From contig JAGQWH010000017.1 in the NCBI GenBank assembly GCA_020437545.1, positions 1 to 37,077 on the forward strand: a DNA stretch of 37,077 nucleotides, given 5' to 3'. Shown here in pieces: positions 8,440 through 16,765 of this stretch. Numbering within the stretch: position 1 is the stretch's first letter; every line of letters begins with the position of its first letter. A program made the position numbers and the translations under genes. The DNA comes from Ignavibacteriota bacterium (GTDB lineage: Bacteria > Bacteroidota > Ignavibacteria > Tepidaquicellales > Tepidaquicellaceae). The notes beneath the pieces were generated by a model, which was not told where the DNA came from, searched no databases, and saw only the letters and a list, made by a program, of their open reading frames with translations.

Positions 8440-10890
8440 TTATGCTGTCCTGGCAATGATTACTTTTTTAAATCTTCCCGAGATCAGGATCATTGCAAGA
8501 ATATATATTACAGCGCCAAGTATAAATACAAATCTGTACCCAAACATCATTGCCAGTATTATCGCAGAAACCGTTCCCATGACTGAAAAGAATCCGTTGA
8601 CACCCCAGGCAAAAGCTACAAATCTCTTTTCTGTCGGGAGAATCAATGACATACCTATGGGAAACGGCATTCCCATAAAGAATCCAAGAGGGAAAATTAT
8701 TAATGCTGAAATTACTATCCGCCAGGTGAGATCAAGTCTGACAAGTGAACTGAAAATAACAGGATTCAGAATTCCAATCGCCAATGATAATATTACTATG
8801 ATTCCAAAGATTACAAAAAGTTTCTTTTTGCTGTCTTTGTAGAATTTTACCGAAAAAAGACTGCCTAATCCTGATGCAACTAGCATAGTAGATACAACTG
8901 TCAAAAGTGTTATCACCGGCTGTCCGAGAAATAATGTAAACTTCTGTATCATACATATCTGAAGCAGTATGTATCCGAATCCAAGACAGGCAAAATATAA
9001 AAGATATTTTTTGTCGATTGAAAATTCATCCGGTGTTTTTAATTTTGGATCTTCTTTTTTTAAAAATTTCAGAGGGAGTAATATCAGTATACCTGCTGTT
9101 AAAAAACATTGTATTAAAATTGCAAGCAGCGTTGTCTCTGCCACAGGCTTATCTTTTAATGCTAGTATTGCTTTATCATCCATTGAAAACGTTTCCTTTA
9201 TTCCGCTCCATGATAAATTCGCGAATCCTATATTCTGATCAAAGAAAGGTTTGTCATCCGTAGCCGGCTGATAATTGCTTTCGGGATCATATATCTTATC
9301 AGACTCAATGAGTTGTTTGTAATAATTGTTTTGTGTGGAAAGCGGATCATACATTATATCCATGTTGAGCGAACTTGCTTCATTCCGCACATTAAAAATT
9401 TCATCTTCCGTAAAACCTCTTTTTTTATAAAGCACTCCTGCAAGAAAACTTTTATCCCCTTCCTGACTTTCAAAACTGCTTGGAGGTCTTCTGAATATTA
9501 TAAAGTTATCTTTACTGTCTTCGAGTCCTCCTGAATTTTCAAAACCCGCCTGTCTCAAAGTATTGATCAGTTTTGGTATCTGTGTCTCCGGACGTGAGAT
9601 ATAAATAACTCCGTCCTTATCGAGATGATGAAGATATTCCTTCACGGCTTCTTTTGTCAGAATGTAATTTTCCACCATACCCATTGCGCCGCTTGATACT
9701 GCTGAAGCTGAAATTGTATGTGCTGAAATTATAACATCATAGGCTATTCTCTTTGATGAAAGCACAGATCTGGCATCATCGGTTATGAGTCTGACCTTTT
9801 TATTGTTTTTAACAAGCGGTCCGGTCCAGTATGCAATGTCTTTTTCAATGTAGTCATTCAGTATCCCGTTGATCTCTACGGCTGTAATATCTTTTGCATT
9901 ATGATACAGCCCGGATAGGATCTCGCCACCTCCTGCAGAACCGATTATAAAAACTTTCTCAGCGGAATCTTTTACTGCAAATGCAAGATTGGATGCATCC
10001 GCAGGTTTGGTCTCAGGCGGAAGCGACTTTACATTCGGAATGTTTGTAGTCGCATTACCTGCATCAATGATCGCAAGATAAAGATTGTAACCATCCTGCG
10101 CAGGTTCTTCATCTATCATCACATCAATTTTGGAAAATGAATTCCAGTCAGTTCTGACTTTCAGATCAGGCCGGTCTTTGATAAAATTTCCGTAGATCTT
10201 GTTGGCTGTTACATTGATAGGAAATCTTTCGTCGCTGTTGATCAGAAAGGTGAGTGATAATATTAATAATATGAATGAGGCAAATGCATAGCTTTTGAAA
10301 TTTTCAAAAGAAAAAATAATAGCAGATAAAAACCCGATCGCTGCAACAAAAACTACAGCGCCGTTTCCTCCGACAGCCGGCATTACTATCACAAAAACTA
10401 CACAGGCAAGACCAGCTCCGATCAGATCAAAAAAGTATAACTTTGAAATGTCACCTTTGAATCGCGAGAGTAATACTGAAATTATCAGTCCCGCAAAGAA
10501 AAACGGAATCGTGATCAGAAGATAGTAAACCGGAAGATATACGAACTGCATTGAATCCGTCAGCAGACTGAACGGATCGAAAGGTATCCTGTTCATTAAT
10601 ATGAATGACAGTATAACACTTACTCCATACAAAATTGATAGTCCGGATAATAGTTTATCGGTTTTTATCGTATTGAGCTTTTTGTTAACGGAAAGCACTA
10701 CACCGCTGATACCAAATCCCAGCAGAGCTACGCTTATGACCATGAATGCAAAATGATACCATAGAGAAACTGACAGTACCCGTGTTAATGAAAATTCCAG
10801 TAATAATGTTGATAATGCGATCAGAAATATACCGGCGTAATAAGCGGGTTTTATCTTTTCGGGACGAAAGGTACTTTTTTTTAATATCAT
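8440..10890 (-). CDS. Multi-pass membrane protein with spermidine-synthase-like methyltransferase-fold domain
   Basis: This 816-residue protein has about six or seven N-terminal membrane helices (residues ~17-220). A soluble domain follows, with a Rossmann-type glycine loop VFIIGSAGGGEI (313-324) and an acidic end of the next strand (ITAVEINGIL), as in spermidine synthases and related AdoMet-fold enzymes. TDDARS and a second membrane block of about six helices (from ~residue 600) complete it. Related fused proteins are often annotated as membrane spermidine synthases, but their substrates are mostly unproven. The gene lies 25 bases downstream of kdsA and 36 upstream of the PPi-PFK gene, which suggests an operon without explaining its role. 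Confidence 0.7.
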   Translation of the reverse strand: MILKKSTFRPEKIKPAYYAGIFLIALSTLLLEFSLTRVLSVSLWYHFAFMVISVALLGFGISGVVLSVNKKLNTIKTDKLLSGLSILYGVSVILSFILMNRIPFDPFSLLTDSMQFVYLPVYYLLITIPFFFAGLIISVLLSRFKGDISKLYFFDLIGAGLACVVFVIVMPAVGGNGAVVFVAAIGFLSAIIFSFENFKSYAFASFILLILSLTFLINSDERFPINVTANKIYGNFIKDRPDLKVRTDWNSFSKIDVMIDEEPAQDGYNLYLAIIDAGNATTNIPNVKSLPPETKPADASNLAFAVKDSAEKVFIIGSAGGGEILSGLYHNAKDITAVEINGILNDYIEKDIAYWTGPLVKNNKKVRLITDDARSVLSSKRIAYDVIISAHTISASAVSSGAMGMVENYILTKEAVKEYLHHLDKDGVIYISRPETQIPKLINTLRQAGFENSGGLEDSKDNFIIFRRPPSSFESQEGDKSFLAGVLYKKRGFTEDEIFNVRNEASSLNMDIMYDPLSTQNNYYKQLIESDKIYDPESNYQPATDDKPFFDQNIGFANLSWSGIKETFSMDDKAILALKDKPVAETTLLAILIQCFLTAGILILLPLKFLKKEDPKLKTPDEFSIDKKYLLYFACLGFGYILLQICMIQKFTLFLGQPVITLLTVVSTMLVASGLGSLFSVKFYKDSKKKLFVIFGIIVILSLAIGILNPVIFSSLVRLDLTWRIVISALIIFPLGFFMGMPFPIGMSLILPTEKRFVAFAWGVNGFFSVMGTVSAIILAMMFGYRFVFILGAVIYILAMILISGRFKKVIIARTA

Positions 10891-10915
10891 TAATTGGTTT
10901 AGTCTGAGTAAATAT

Positions 10916-11728
10916 TTAAATTTTTTTTAATGAAACTAATTGTTTGAGCAATTCCTCCATCTTATCCAGCTTCATCATGCTGCTCGCATCACTCAGCGCT
11001 TTCTTCGGATTCGGATGCGCTTCAATAAAAAATCCATCCACTCCAACTGCCGCAGCTGCTCTTGCAAGAGGCAGAATGAACTCCGGATTTCCCCCGCTGA
11101 CTCCGTTGTCTTTTGACGGCATCTGAACCGAATGCGTCGCATCGAATATTACGGGATATCCGAATTTCTTCATTATCACAAGTCCTCTCATATCAACTAC
11201 TAAATTATTATATCCGAAAGTTGTACCGCGCTCAGTTAGAAAAATTCTCTTATTACCAGTTGCCGCAACTTTCTCAGCCTGATACTTCATATCTCCGGGA
11301 GCTAAGAACTGTCCTTTCTTGATATTAACTATTCTCCCGCTTTCACCCGCAGCTTCAAGAAGATCAGTCTGCCTCGACAGGAATGCCGGTATCTGTAATA
11401 CATCGGCGACTTCGGCAGCGATCTCAACTTCTATTTCAGAATGAATGTCCGTCAAAATCGGTACATTGAATTCTTTTTTGACATCAGCAAGTATCGAAAG
11501 TGACTTGTCGATACCGATAGTTCTGAATGATCCTGATGAAGTCCTGTTTGCTTTAATATAAGATGATTTGAATATGAAAGGTATCTTCAATTTGTCAGTA
11601 ATGTTCTTAAGAGTCTCGCATGTTTTGAAAGCAATCGATTTCGACTCGACGACACACGGTCCCGAGATCAGTAAAAAATTATTCAGATGTTTAAGCTTAA
11701 GCTCTTTTGACAGATAATCCGGCAGCAT
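10916..11728 (-). CDS. kdsA: 3-deoxy-8-phosphooctulonate synthase (KDO-8-P synthase)
   Basis: The enzyme condenses PEP with arabinose 5-phosphate to KDO 8-phosphate for lipid A-core assembly. Motifs seen in order are ISGPCVVES, KSSYIKANRTS, TDIHSE, QIPAFLSRQTDL, KKGQFLAPGDM, DATHSVQ and EAHPNPKKALSD. The Cys of GPCV is the residue typical of the metal-dependent class, where E. coli-type enzymes have Asn. I chose the ATG at 11726-11728 (270 residues, normal length). It overlaps the end of the upstream methyltransferase gene by 32 bases. The longer open frame to 11836 adds residues unlike any KdsA and lies wholly inside that gene. Confidence 0.92.
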   Translation of the reverse strand: MLPDYLSKELKLKHLNNFLLISGPCVVESKSIAFKTCETLKNITDKLKIPFIFKSSYIKANRTSSGSFRTIGIDKSLSILADVKKEFNVPILTDIHSEIEVEIAAEVADVLQIPAFLSRQTDLLEAAGESGRIVNIKKGQFLAPGDMKYQAEKVAATGNKRIFLTERGTTFGYNNLVVDMRGLVIMKKFGYPVIFDATHSVQMPSKDNGVSGGNPEFILPLARAAAAVGVDGFFIEAHPNPKKALSDASSMMKLDKMEELLKQLVSLKKI

Positions 11729-12332
11729 TGTATTTTTTTCGGTTAATGTAATTATCAATTTTTTCTTTAAGTTCTGTTTTTGTGTAATCAGATTTAGTGT
11801 ATTTACCTTTGAGCTCTCTCTGACGCAGAGCTTCATAAAGACTTACTGCTACTGCAACAGATACATTCAGCGACTGTATCATTCCGTACATTGGTATCAT
11901 AAAATTTCCGTGACTAAGCTCCTTGACTTCTTCAGACACGCCCGTATGTTCATTTCCAAAAACTAACGCCGTTTTTTTTGTCAGATCAAGATCATAAAGC
12001 GATGTATCCGTTTCGCCTTCGTATTTTTTTTCGGAAATAAAAGTTGAATAGATCCTGAACTTCTGTTTTTTCAGTTGATCAAAGCAATCCTTTACATTAT
12101 CAAATCTTTCAAGATCGATCCATTTCTTCGCGCTTGCTGAAGAGTGTTTTCCCATCTTCGGGTATTTATTTGTATTATATATAAGATATATCTTATCAAT
12201 TCCCACTGCATCAGCGCTTCTTAAGATCGCGCTTACGTTATGACGGTCGTGTATATTCTCCAGTACAAGTGTCAGATATTTCTGACGTCTCTCCGCAACA
12301 TATTTTATCTTAGTGAATCTTTTATCCGTCAA
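11697..12332 (-). CDS. TrmH/SpoU-family RNA 2'-O-methyltransferase
   Basis: This 211-residue SPOUT-class enzyme is predicted to methylate a ribose 2'-OH in tRNA or rRNA with AdoMet. The three family motifs are visible: motif 1 ENIHDRHNVSAILRSADAVG, motif 2 ALVFGNEHTGVSEE, and motif 3 IPMYGMIQSLNVSVAVAVSL. Order and overall size match TrmH (tRNA Gm18), but assigning the target nucleotide from sequence alone is unsafe. The likely start is a TTG at 12330-12332 in an AATTGAC context. It is the first gene of the minus-strand run that continues with kdsA, and overlaps it by 32 bases. Confidence 0.85.
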   Translation of the reverse strand: MTDKRFTKIKYVAERRQKYLTLVLENIHDRHNVSAILRSADAVGIDKIYLIYNTNKYPKMGKHSSASAKKWIDLERFDNVKDCFDQLKKQKFRIYSTFISEKKYEGETDTSLYDLDLTKKTALVFGNEHTGVSEEVKELSHGNFMIPMYGMIQSLNVSVAVAVSLYEALRQRELKGKYTKSDYTKTELKEKIDNYINRKKYNAAGLSVKRA

Positions 12333-12540
12333 TTGGTTAGAGTATTTTAAAATAAAGTTAAATGGAGTTTGGAATTTTAAATCAAAAATTAATTATTTAA
12401 CTTTCTTTAAACAATTAACAAATATAACTATGATTTTCAATGATTTGGATGAACCGCCGTGGCAGACTATAGATGAAATGTTAAAATTGTTTTAAAAGTT
12501 ATAAAATATTCGAATTAATAAAATTATTAAAATTATTAAA

Positions 12541-13206
12541 ATGAATAATATGAAAAAGTTAATCATTCCCGTTATCATTATTGTAATGATGTCATTCATC
12601 TCAGCATCCCTCGCATTCGCACAGCAGGAACAGATAAAATACACAAAACCAAAAAAGAAAGACCCGAGAAGCAGCTGGAGTCTTGGCTTGAATTACGGAG
12701 AGAACGGATTCGGACCTTATGTGAACTTCTTTTCAGCAATAAGCAGATCTACAGATCTTACATTTGGATTGTCAGTTTCAGGCGTATCTGATAATCGTGA
12801 AGTTGAAAGATATGACGTATTCGGTAATTCTATAATCCCAAATAAAATAAACCGTGTATTCATGATCCCGCTGAGCGTAGGTATAAAAAGCGAGGTCTTC
12901 AAAGATGATCTTGAAGGAGATTTTCATCCGGTATTTAATCTGGGGCTGACTCCGACACTCGTTGTCACAGATCCATATGATCAGAGTTTCTTTAATGCAT
13001 TAAATGAAGCTAAAACATATTTTGCATTCGGCGGATATACAGGCATAGGTGTAAATTTTTCCTCAGGCGAAAGTACTTCCTTCAGTTTTAATTTCAACTA
13101 TTATTATCTGCCGATCATCGGCGGCGGCGTGCAAAGCGTTGAATATAATACTATTAACAATGTAGGAGGCTTCCAGCTCGCGATCGGCGTGAATTTTCTG
13201 AAGTAA
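12541..13206 (+). CDS. Exported outer-membrane beta-barrel-like protein
   Basis: This 221-residue protein has a clear signal peptide (hydrophobic residues ~9-24, ASLAFAQ cleavage region) and a mature part rich in alternating hydrophobic/polar strands, glycine and aromatic residues. Examples are SWSLGLNYGENGFGPYVNFF, TDLTFGLSVSG and the closing GGFQLAIGVNFLK with a terminal aromatic-hydrophobic strand. That pattern suggests a small outer-membrane barrel of about eight strands. No specific family is recognised. Either the ATG at 12541 or the one at 12550 could be the start. The gene stands alone and is followed by a region of palindromic repeats. Confidence 0.65.
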   Translation: MNNMKKLIIPVIIIVMMSFISASLAFAQQEQIKYTKPKKKDPRSSWSLGLNYGENGFGPYVNFFSAISRSTDLTFGLSVSGVSDNREVERYDVFGNSIIPNKINRVFMIPLSVGIKSEVFKDDLEGDFHPVFNLGLTPTLVVTDPYDQSFFNALNEAKTYFAFGGYTGIGVNFSSGESTSFSFNFNYYYLPIIGGGVQSVEYNTINNVGGFQLAIGVNFLK

Positions 13207-13234
13207 TTTTAAATCAAAAATATTTTAGAAATAG

Positions 13235-13260
13235 TAGGGGACGCATATATGCGTCCCCTA
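13235..13260. repeat. Perfect 26-base palindrome
   Basis: The arms are TAGGGGACGCATA and its exact reverse complement, with no loop base between them. It sits 28 bases after the stop of the barrel-like gene. As RNA it would form a strong GC-rich hairpin and may stop transcription or protect the 3' end, but no T-run follows. Its perfect symmetry also fits a dispersed palindromic repeat. Confidence 0.75.
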
Positions 13261-13483
13261 GTGTTATAAATACAAAATATATTTTATCATATCCGCGAAA
13301 GCGGGAATCCGGGAATAGAATTCACAGATCACACCTTAAAATAAGTAAAAATTTTTTTGATCCCTCATTAATATGTTGTGACAAATTAAAGTCTTATATC
13401 TTATTCTGCATCATGTATATCTCAAAGTTTAAAAGATTTTAATCTGAAATGAAATTTCTTTTAGTTAACGGACTTCCTGGATG

Positions 13484-13512
13484 ACCCAAAGGGTACCCCC
13501 CGCATTTGCGGG
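13484..13512. repeat. Double REP-like hairpin
   Basis: Two short hairpins lie back to back: ACCC-AAA-GGGT at 13484-13494 and CCCGC-ATTT-GCGGG at 13499-13512, the latter followed by AATAAC. A related unit, CCGC-GAAA-GCGG followed by GAAT, is at 13293-13304, and TCCCGC/GCGGGA at 18721-18740. The shared edge GCGGGAAT suggests one dispersed family of REP-like sequences. Confidence 0.6.
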
Positions 13513-13591
13513 AATAACAAAATTTGTTGAAGTTACATTTTCTGTTTACAAACATTTACAAACCAAACACATCTCAGCAAAGATCTCTTTG

Positions 13592-13622
13592 TATTTTTGT
13601 ATAACTTAAAAAACAAAAGGAG
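13592..13622 (+). promoter_or_regulatory. Putative Bacteroidota-type -7 element and Shine-Dalgarno for the CpxP-like gene
   Basis: TATTTTTG at 13592-13599 fits the TAnnTTTG -7 consensus of Bacteroidota promoters. No convincing -33 TTTG/TTG is seen at the usual distance. AAGGAG at 13617-13622, seven bases before the ATG at 13630, is an unusually clear Shine-Dalgarno site for this window and decides the start of the gene. Confidence 0.4.
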
Positions 13623-13629
13623 ATTAAAA

Positions 13630-14259
13630 ATGGACACCAGTTTAAATGAAAAAAAGGAACCGAACAAACCCGCAAGCAAACTTTCAGGATTGTTAAAATT
13701 AAAATTCATCATACCAGCAATAATTGCAGCTATATTGCTGACCACTACTTTCAGTATTGTCATGGCAAAGAAAAAATTTGCCGATGGTCCGAACGGATTC
13801 ATGTTAGGTATGCTGATAAATAAACTTGATCTGAATGAAACTCAAAAAGCTCAGGCTGAAAAAATCAGAGATGAGATCCATGCAAGGATGCAAACTAATA
13901 TGAATGATAATCAGACTATAAGGGAAGATCTCGCATCGGAATTTGCAAAAGATAATTTGGATAAAAGTGATTTAATGGCGCTTGATCAGAAACGTCAGCA
14001 GGAAATGAATGATGATAAAGAATTCATGATGGAAAAAATGATCGAATTCCATAATATTCTTACACCTAGTCAAAGACAGAAAGCCGCTGATCTGATGAAA
14101 GATACGAAAGGTAATTTTCAACGCGGAATGGGAAATGGTCCAAACGGACCAAACGGAAAGAACGGACCAAACTGCCAGAATTGTCAAAACTGTCCTAATG
14201 GAAAAAACGGTCCGGGCAATTCTGACGGATCCAAATGGAAAAATTACAACGAAAAATAA
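13630..14259 (+). CDS. CpxP/Spy-like periplasmic LTxxQ protein with Cys-rich tail
   Basis: The protein has 209 residues from the ATG at 13630 with an AAGGAG site. The upstream ATG at 13597 lacks one and precedes the Shine-Dalgarno. A basic N-terminus leads into one membrane/signal segment (~27-48). The mature part is helical with two LTxxQ-like motifs (LNETQ and LTPSQ), as in CpxP, Spy and ZraP periplasmic chaperone/metal proteins. The tail is unusual: repeated GPNG/GKNG units around NCQNCQNC, a CxxCxxC pattern that could bind metal or react with oxidants. The two-component genes follow downstream, after a terminator-like hairpin. By analogy with CpxP-CpxRA, an envelope-stress feedback role is inferred. 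Confidence 0.75.
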   Translation: MDTSLNEKKEPNKPASKLSGLLKLKFIIPAIIAAILLTTTFSIVMAKKKFADGPNGFMLGMLINKLDLNETQKAQAEKIRDEIHARMQTNMNDNQTIREDLASEFAKDNLDKSDLMALDQKRQQEMNDDKEFMMEKMIEFHNILTPSQRQKAADLMKDTKGNFQRGMGNGPNGPNGKNGPNCQNCQNCPNGKNGPGNSDGSKWKNYNEK

Positions 14260-14277
14260 ATTGAAAATTGTTAAATT

Positions 14278-14306
14278 AAACAAGGGGTCAAAAGCCCCTT
14301 GTTTTG
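14278..14306 (+). terminator. Intrinsic-terminator-like hairpin between cpxP-like gene and regulator
   Basis: The stem AAACAAGGGG (14278-14287) pairs perfectly with CCCCTTGTTT (14295-14304) around a seven-base loop TCAAAAG. The right arm is T-rich and continues TTGTTTAA. It is 18 bases after the CpxP-like stop and ends 20 bases before the response-regulator start. It probably reduces readthrough so the periplasmic protein is made in excess over the two-component pair. Confidence 0.75.
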
Positions 14307-14324
14307 TTTAACTAAAATAGTAAA

Positions 14325-15011
14325 ATGAAAAACATAATCGTAATTGATGACGACAATAAACTTACCGACCTGTTAAAAGATTATCTTAAAAAATATAATT
14401 ATAAAGTTGTATCCTATGACAACCCTGTAGATGCACTGGCTCATCTTAAGAATAATGAATATGACCTGATGATACTTGATTTCATGCTGCCGGATATGGA
14501 CGGATTTGAAACCCTTAAAGAACTGAGAAAAACAAATGAGATCCCGGTGATAATGCTGACGGCAAGAGGCGAGACTACAGACAAGATAGTCGGCCTCGAA
14601 CTCGGAGCAGATGATTATCTTTCGAAACCGTTTGAACCGAGAGAACTCGTGGCAAGGATACAGTCAGTATTCAGAAGAACGGACGGTAAATTAAACACAG
14701 ATGCAAGGATCTATTTTAAAGACCTTGTCGTGAATGAATCCAACAGAACCGTTAAGCTTAATAATAAGGAAGTTGAACTTACATCTACAGAGTTTGACCT
14801 GCTGCTGCTTTTTTCAAAAAACAACGGTAAAGTTATGTCGCGTGATTCCGTGATGCAGAAAATGAAAGGCACCTCATGGCAGTATTATGACAGAAGCATT
14901 GATGTGATGGTCTCGAGATTAAGAAATAAATTAAAATGCAAAAACTGCCAGTTCATAAAGACAGTCCAGTCTATAGGTTATATATTTTACGCCGAACCTG
15001 ATGAAAACTAA
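14325..15011 (+). CDS. OmpR/PhoB-family response regulator
   Basis: This 228-residue protein has an N-terminal receiver domain with the acidic pocket DDD (8-10), phospho-acceptor Asp52 (MILDFMLPD), Thr79 (MLTARG) and Lys101 (LSKPFEPRE). A C-terminal winged-helix DNA-binding domain follows (~130-225), with LTSTEFDLLLLFSKN and RSIDVMVSRLRNKL as in the Trans_reg_C family. All switch residues are intact, so it should be a functional phosphorylation-controlled transcription factor. It overlaps the histidine kinase gene by 11 bases, which indicates translational coupling. The CpxP-like gene just upstream is a plausible target. Confidence 0.92.
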   Translation: MKNIIVIDDDNKLTDLLKDYLKKYNYKVVSYDNPVDALAHLKNNEYDLMILDFMLPDMDGFETLKELRKTNEIPVIMLTARGETTDKIVGLELGADDYLSKPFEPRELVARIQSVFRRTDGKLNTDARIYFKDLVVNESNRTVKLNNKEVELTSTEFDLLLLFSKNNGKVMSRDSVMQKMKGTSWQYYDRSIDVMVSRLRNKLKCKNCQFIKTVQSIGYIFYAEPDEN

Positions 15012-16302
15012 AAGAGAAATAAAATTTTCTATCTTCCTGAAACTGATTATACTGATTATCATTTTCACTGTTCTTGTTAATGTCTCTATAGGATTTATTT
15101 TAAGAAGAAGTTTTGACAGAGCGCACATGAGACCTCCCGCAAGCCATATGATAAAGATGCAGCAATACATTCTTGACGATATCGGCAATCCGCCCGATAC
15201 GGTAAAGGCTGATCAGATCTTAAAAGATGTAAAGTTTGATATCAGGTTTGAGACAAGCACTTCTAAATATACCAGCAATAAAGATCTTCCTACTATTGAA
15301 GAATTAAAAAGCGAAAGAGATTTTGATGATACGGAAAAAAGTATTATGATCAGAAGCGCCAGAAAATTTTACCGGGTTATTAAGCTTGATGACGGATATG
15401 TTATTTTTGCTCAACCTTCCCCGATCGATGAAATAGATATTGAAAGCGTTATATTTCCTTTAGTAATAATATTTTCAATACTTGCTTTTCTGTTATACAT
15501 TTCTCTCAGATGGATCTTCGGTCCGATCAAAAAACTCTCTGAAGGAGTAGAGAAGATCAGTTCGGGCGACCTCGAATCAAAGATCGATGTAAAAGGAAAT
15601 GATGAACTCGAGAACCTTGCAGCTTCAATTAATGAAATGAGCGTCAATATTTCCGGAATGCTTAAAGCCAAAGAGACTCTGCTTATAGACGTCTCACACG
15701 AACTCAGGAGCCCGCTTACAAGGATCAAACTTGCAAATGAATTTGTAGAAGAAGAAAAAATCAAAAAAAATATAAGAGAAGACGTGATAGAGATGGAATC
15801 TATGATATCCGGAATGTTAGAAACATACAGAGCCGAGAATACCGGCCGGAAACCTGATCTTAAGAAAACAGATATAGTGCTTTTACTAAAGAATGTGATC
15901 TCAAAATTCAGTTATGATAAAATACATTTTCAAAGCAAGTTTGATAAAAGAGAGTTGTTGATAGATCCTGAAAAAATTGAGATCGCTCTCAGAAACATTA
16001 TTGACAATGCTGTTAAATATTCAGAAGGAAAACCTGTCGAAATAAGCATTTCGGGAAATGAAAAAAATAAAAATGAGACTGTCATAGCTGTTAAAGATCA
16101 TGGCAGAGGCATTGAACAGGAAGAGATATATAAAATATTCGAACCTTTTTACAGAGTTGATAAATCCCGTGACAAGAAAATATCCGGTTACGGACTCGGA
16201 CTCAGCATCGTAAGAAAAATACTTGATTTACATAAAGCAAAAACAGAGATCTATAGCAAACCCGGTGAAGGAACTGAATTCAGAATAACTTTCATAAAAT
16301 AA
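15001..16302 (+). CDS. Membrane sensor histidine kinase
   Basis: This 433-residue protein has a first membrane helix (~10-32), a short periplasmic sensor region (~33-145), a second helix (~150-170), and a HAMP linker (~170-222, ISSGDLESKI). The HisKA dimerisation domain carries the phosphorylated His233 in LIDVSHELRSPLTR. The HATPase domain has an N box (NIIDNAVKYSEG), G1 (DHGRGIE) and G2 (GYGLGLSIV). It is complete and partners the response regulator it overlaps. The sensor region is small, as in CpxA-type kinases, and may be held off by the CpxP-like protein encoded upstream. The actual signal is unknown. Confidence 0.92.
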   Translation: MKTKREIKFSIFLKLIILIIIFTVLVNVSIGFILRRSFDRAHMRPPASHMIKMQQYILDDIGNPPDTVKADQILKDVKFDIRFETSTSKYTSNKDLPTIEELKSERDFDDTEKSIMIRSARKFYRVIKLDDGYVIFAQPSPIDEIDIESVIFPLVIIFSILAFLLYISLRWIFGPIKKLSEGVEKISSGDLESKIDVKGNDELENLAASINEMSVNISGMLKAKETLLIDVSHELRSPLTRIKLANEFVEEEKIKKNIREDVIEMESMISGMLETYRAENTGRKPDLKKTDIVLLLKNVISKFSYDKIHFQSKFDKRELLIDPEKIEIALRNIIDNAVKYSEGKPVEISISGNEKNKNETVIAVKDHGRGIEQEEIYKIFEPFYRVDKSRDKKISGYGLGLSIVRKILDLHKAKTEIYSKPGEGTEFRITFIK

Positions 16303-16328
16303 AAAACTACCTGTCTCTTACTTAAGCT

Positions 16329-16486
16329 CGTTCCCAAACTCCCAGATTGTCCGAAAACGTTGACTTTGCCTCTAACGCTCAAAGACTCCAAGATAAAAAC
16401 CTTTAAAAAGCTCTTCTTTGAGCCTTAGAGCCTTTGAGGCAGGTATATCTGAATTGTTTTCAGACAGTCTGTCCAGTTTGGGAACG
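16329..16486. repeat. MITE-like element with imperfect terminal inverted repeats
   Basis: A left arm at 16329-16360 starting CGTTCCCAAACT matches, inverted, a right arm at 16453-16486 ending AGTTTGGGAACG. The match extends inward with differences through CAGAyTGTCyGAAAAC. The ~90 bases between contain a second, weaker inverted pair (GCCTCTAACGCTCAAAG against CTTTGAGCC...TTTGAGGC). No coding frame is present. The layout resembles a short non-autonomous element or a folded repeat unit. It occupies the gap between the kinase and the glycan cluster. Confidence 0.6.
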
Positions 16487-16603
16487 CACTTGAAGAAGAA
16501 ACTCTGTTTCATTTCCAATATTTTCAAACTCATCATTTAGACAAAAAGGTAATAGTTATAAACTAATATTCTTTTATCAAAGGAAACTCGAAAAAGGAAA
16601 GAA

Positions 16604-16654
16604 TTGAAGCAGAGCTTCAAAGACAATTGTGTTCCCAAACCGGAGTTTGGGAAC
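16604..16654. repeat. Compact hairpin pair related to the upstream element
   Basis: The first hairpin is TTGAAGC-AGA-GCTTCAA at 16604-16620. The second is GTTCCCAAAC-CGGA-GTTTGGGAAC at 16631-16654, using the same arm sequence as the terminal repeats at 16329-16486. It looks like a solo or shortened copy of the same family. The rest of the 16303-16765 gap shows no gene. Confidence 0.65.
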
Positions 16655-16765
16655 AAGTCTTAACAAGTCATTATTTTTAAAGTAAATATTTATTCACACT
16701 TCGATAATATCAACTCATTAAAAACTTTATATCTTAACACATTATATTTTGTTAATTTTCACGAA

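Larger units (their letters stand above)
13207..13629. other. 423-base gene-free region with palindromic repeat elements
   Basis: No credible coding frame is seen. The region contains a perfect 26-base palindrome, two smaller REP-like hairpins with the recurring CGGGAAT edge, and then the leader of the CpxP-like gene. The stretch 13320-13480 is AT-rich with nothing recognisable in it. Confidence 0.7.

Noticed and set aside
11729-11836. Longer N-terminus for kdsA
   Set aside because: It lies entirely in the methyltransferase gene and has no likeness to KdsA; the ATG at 11728 gives normal length.
12430-12495. Small plus-strand frame of 21 codons (MIFNDLDEPPWQTIDEMLKLF region)
   Set aside because: Looks somewhat protein-like but has no ribosome site, family or supporting context.
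13597-13629. Earlier ATG for the CpxP-like protein
   Set aside because: It precedes the Shine-Dalgarno site that serves the ATG at 13630 and overlaps the putative promoter.
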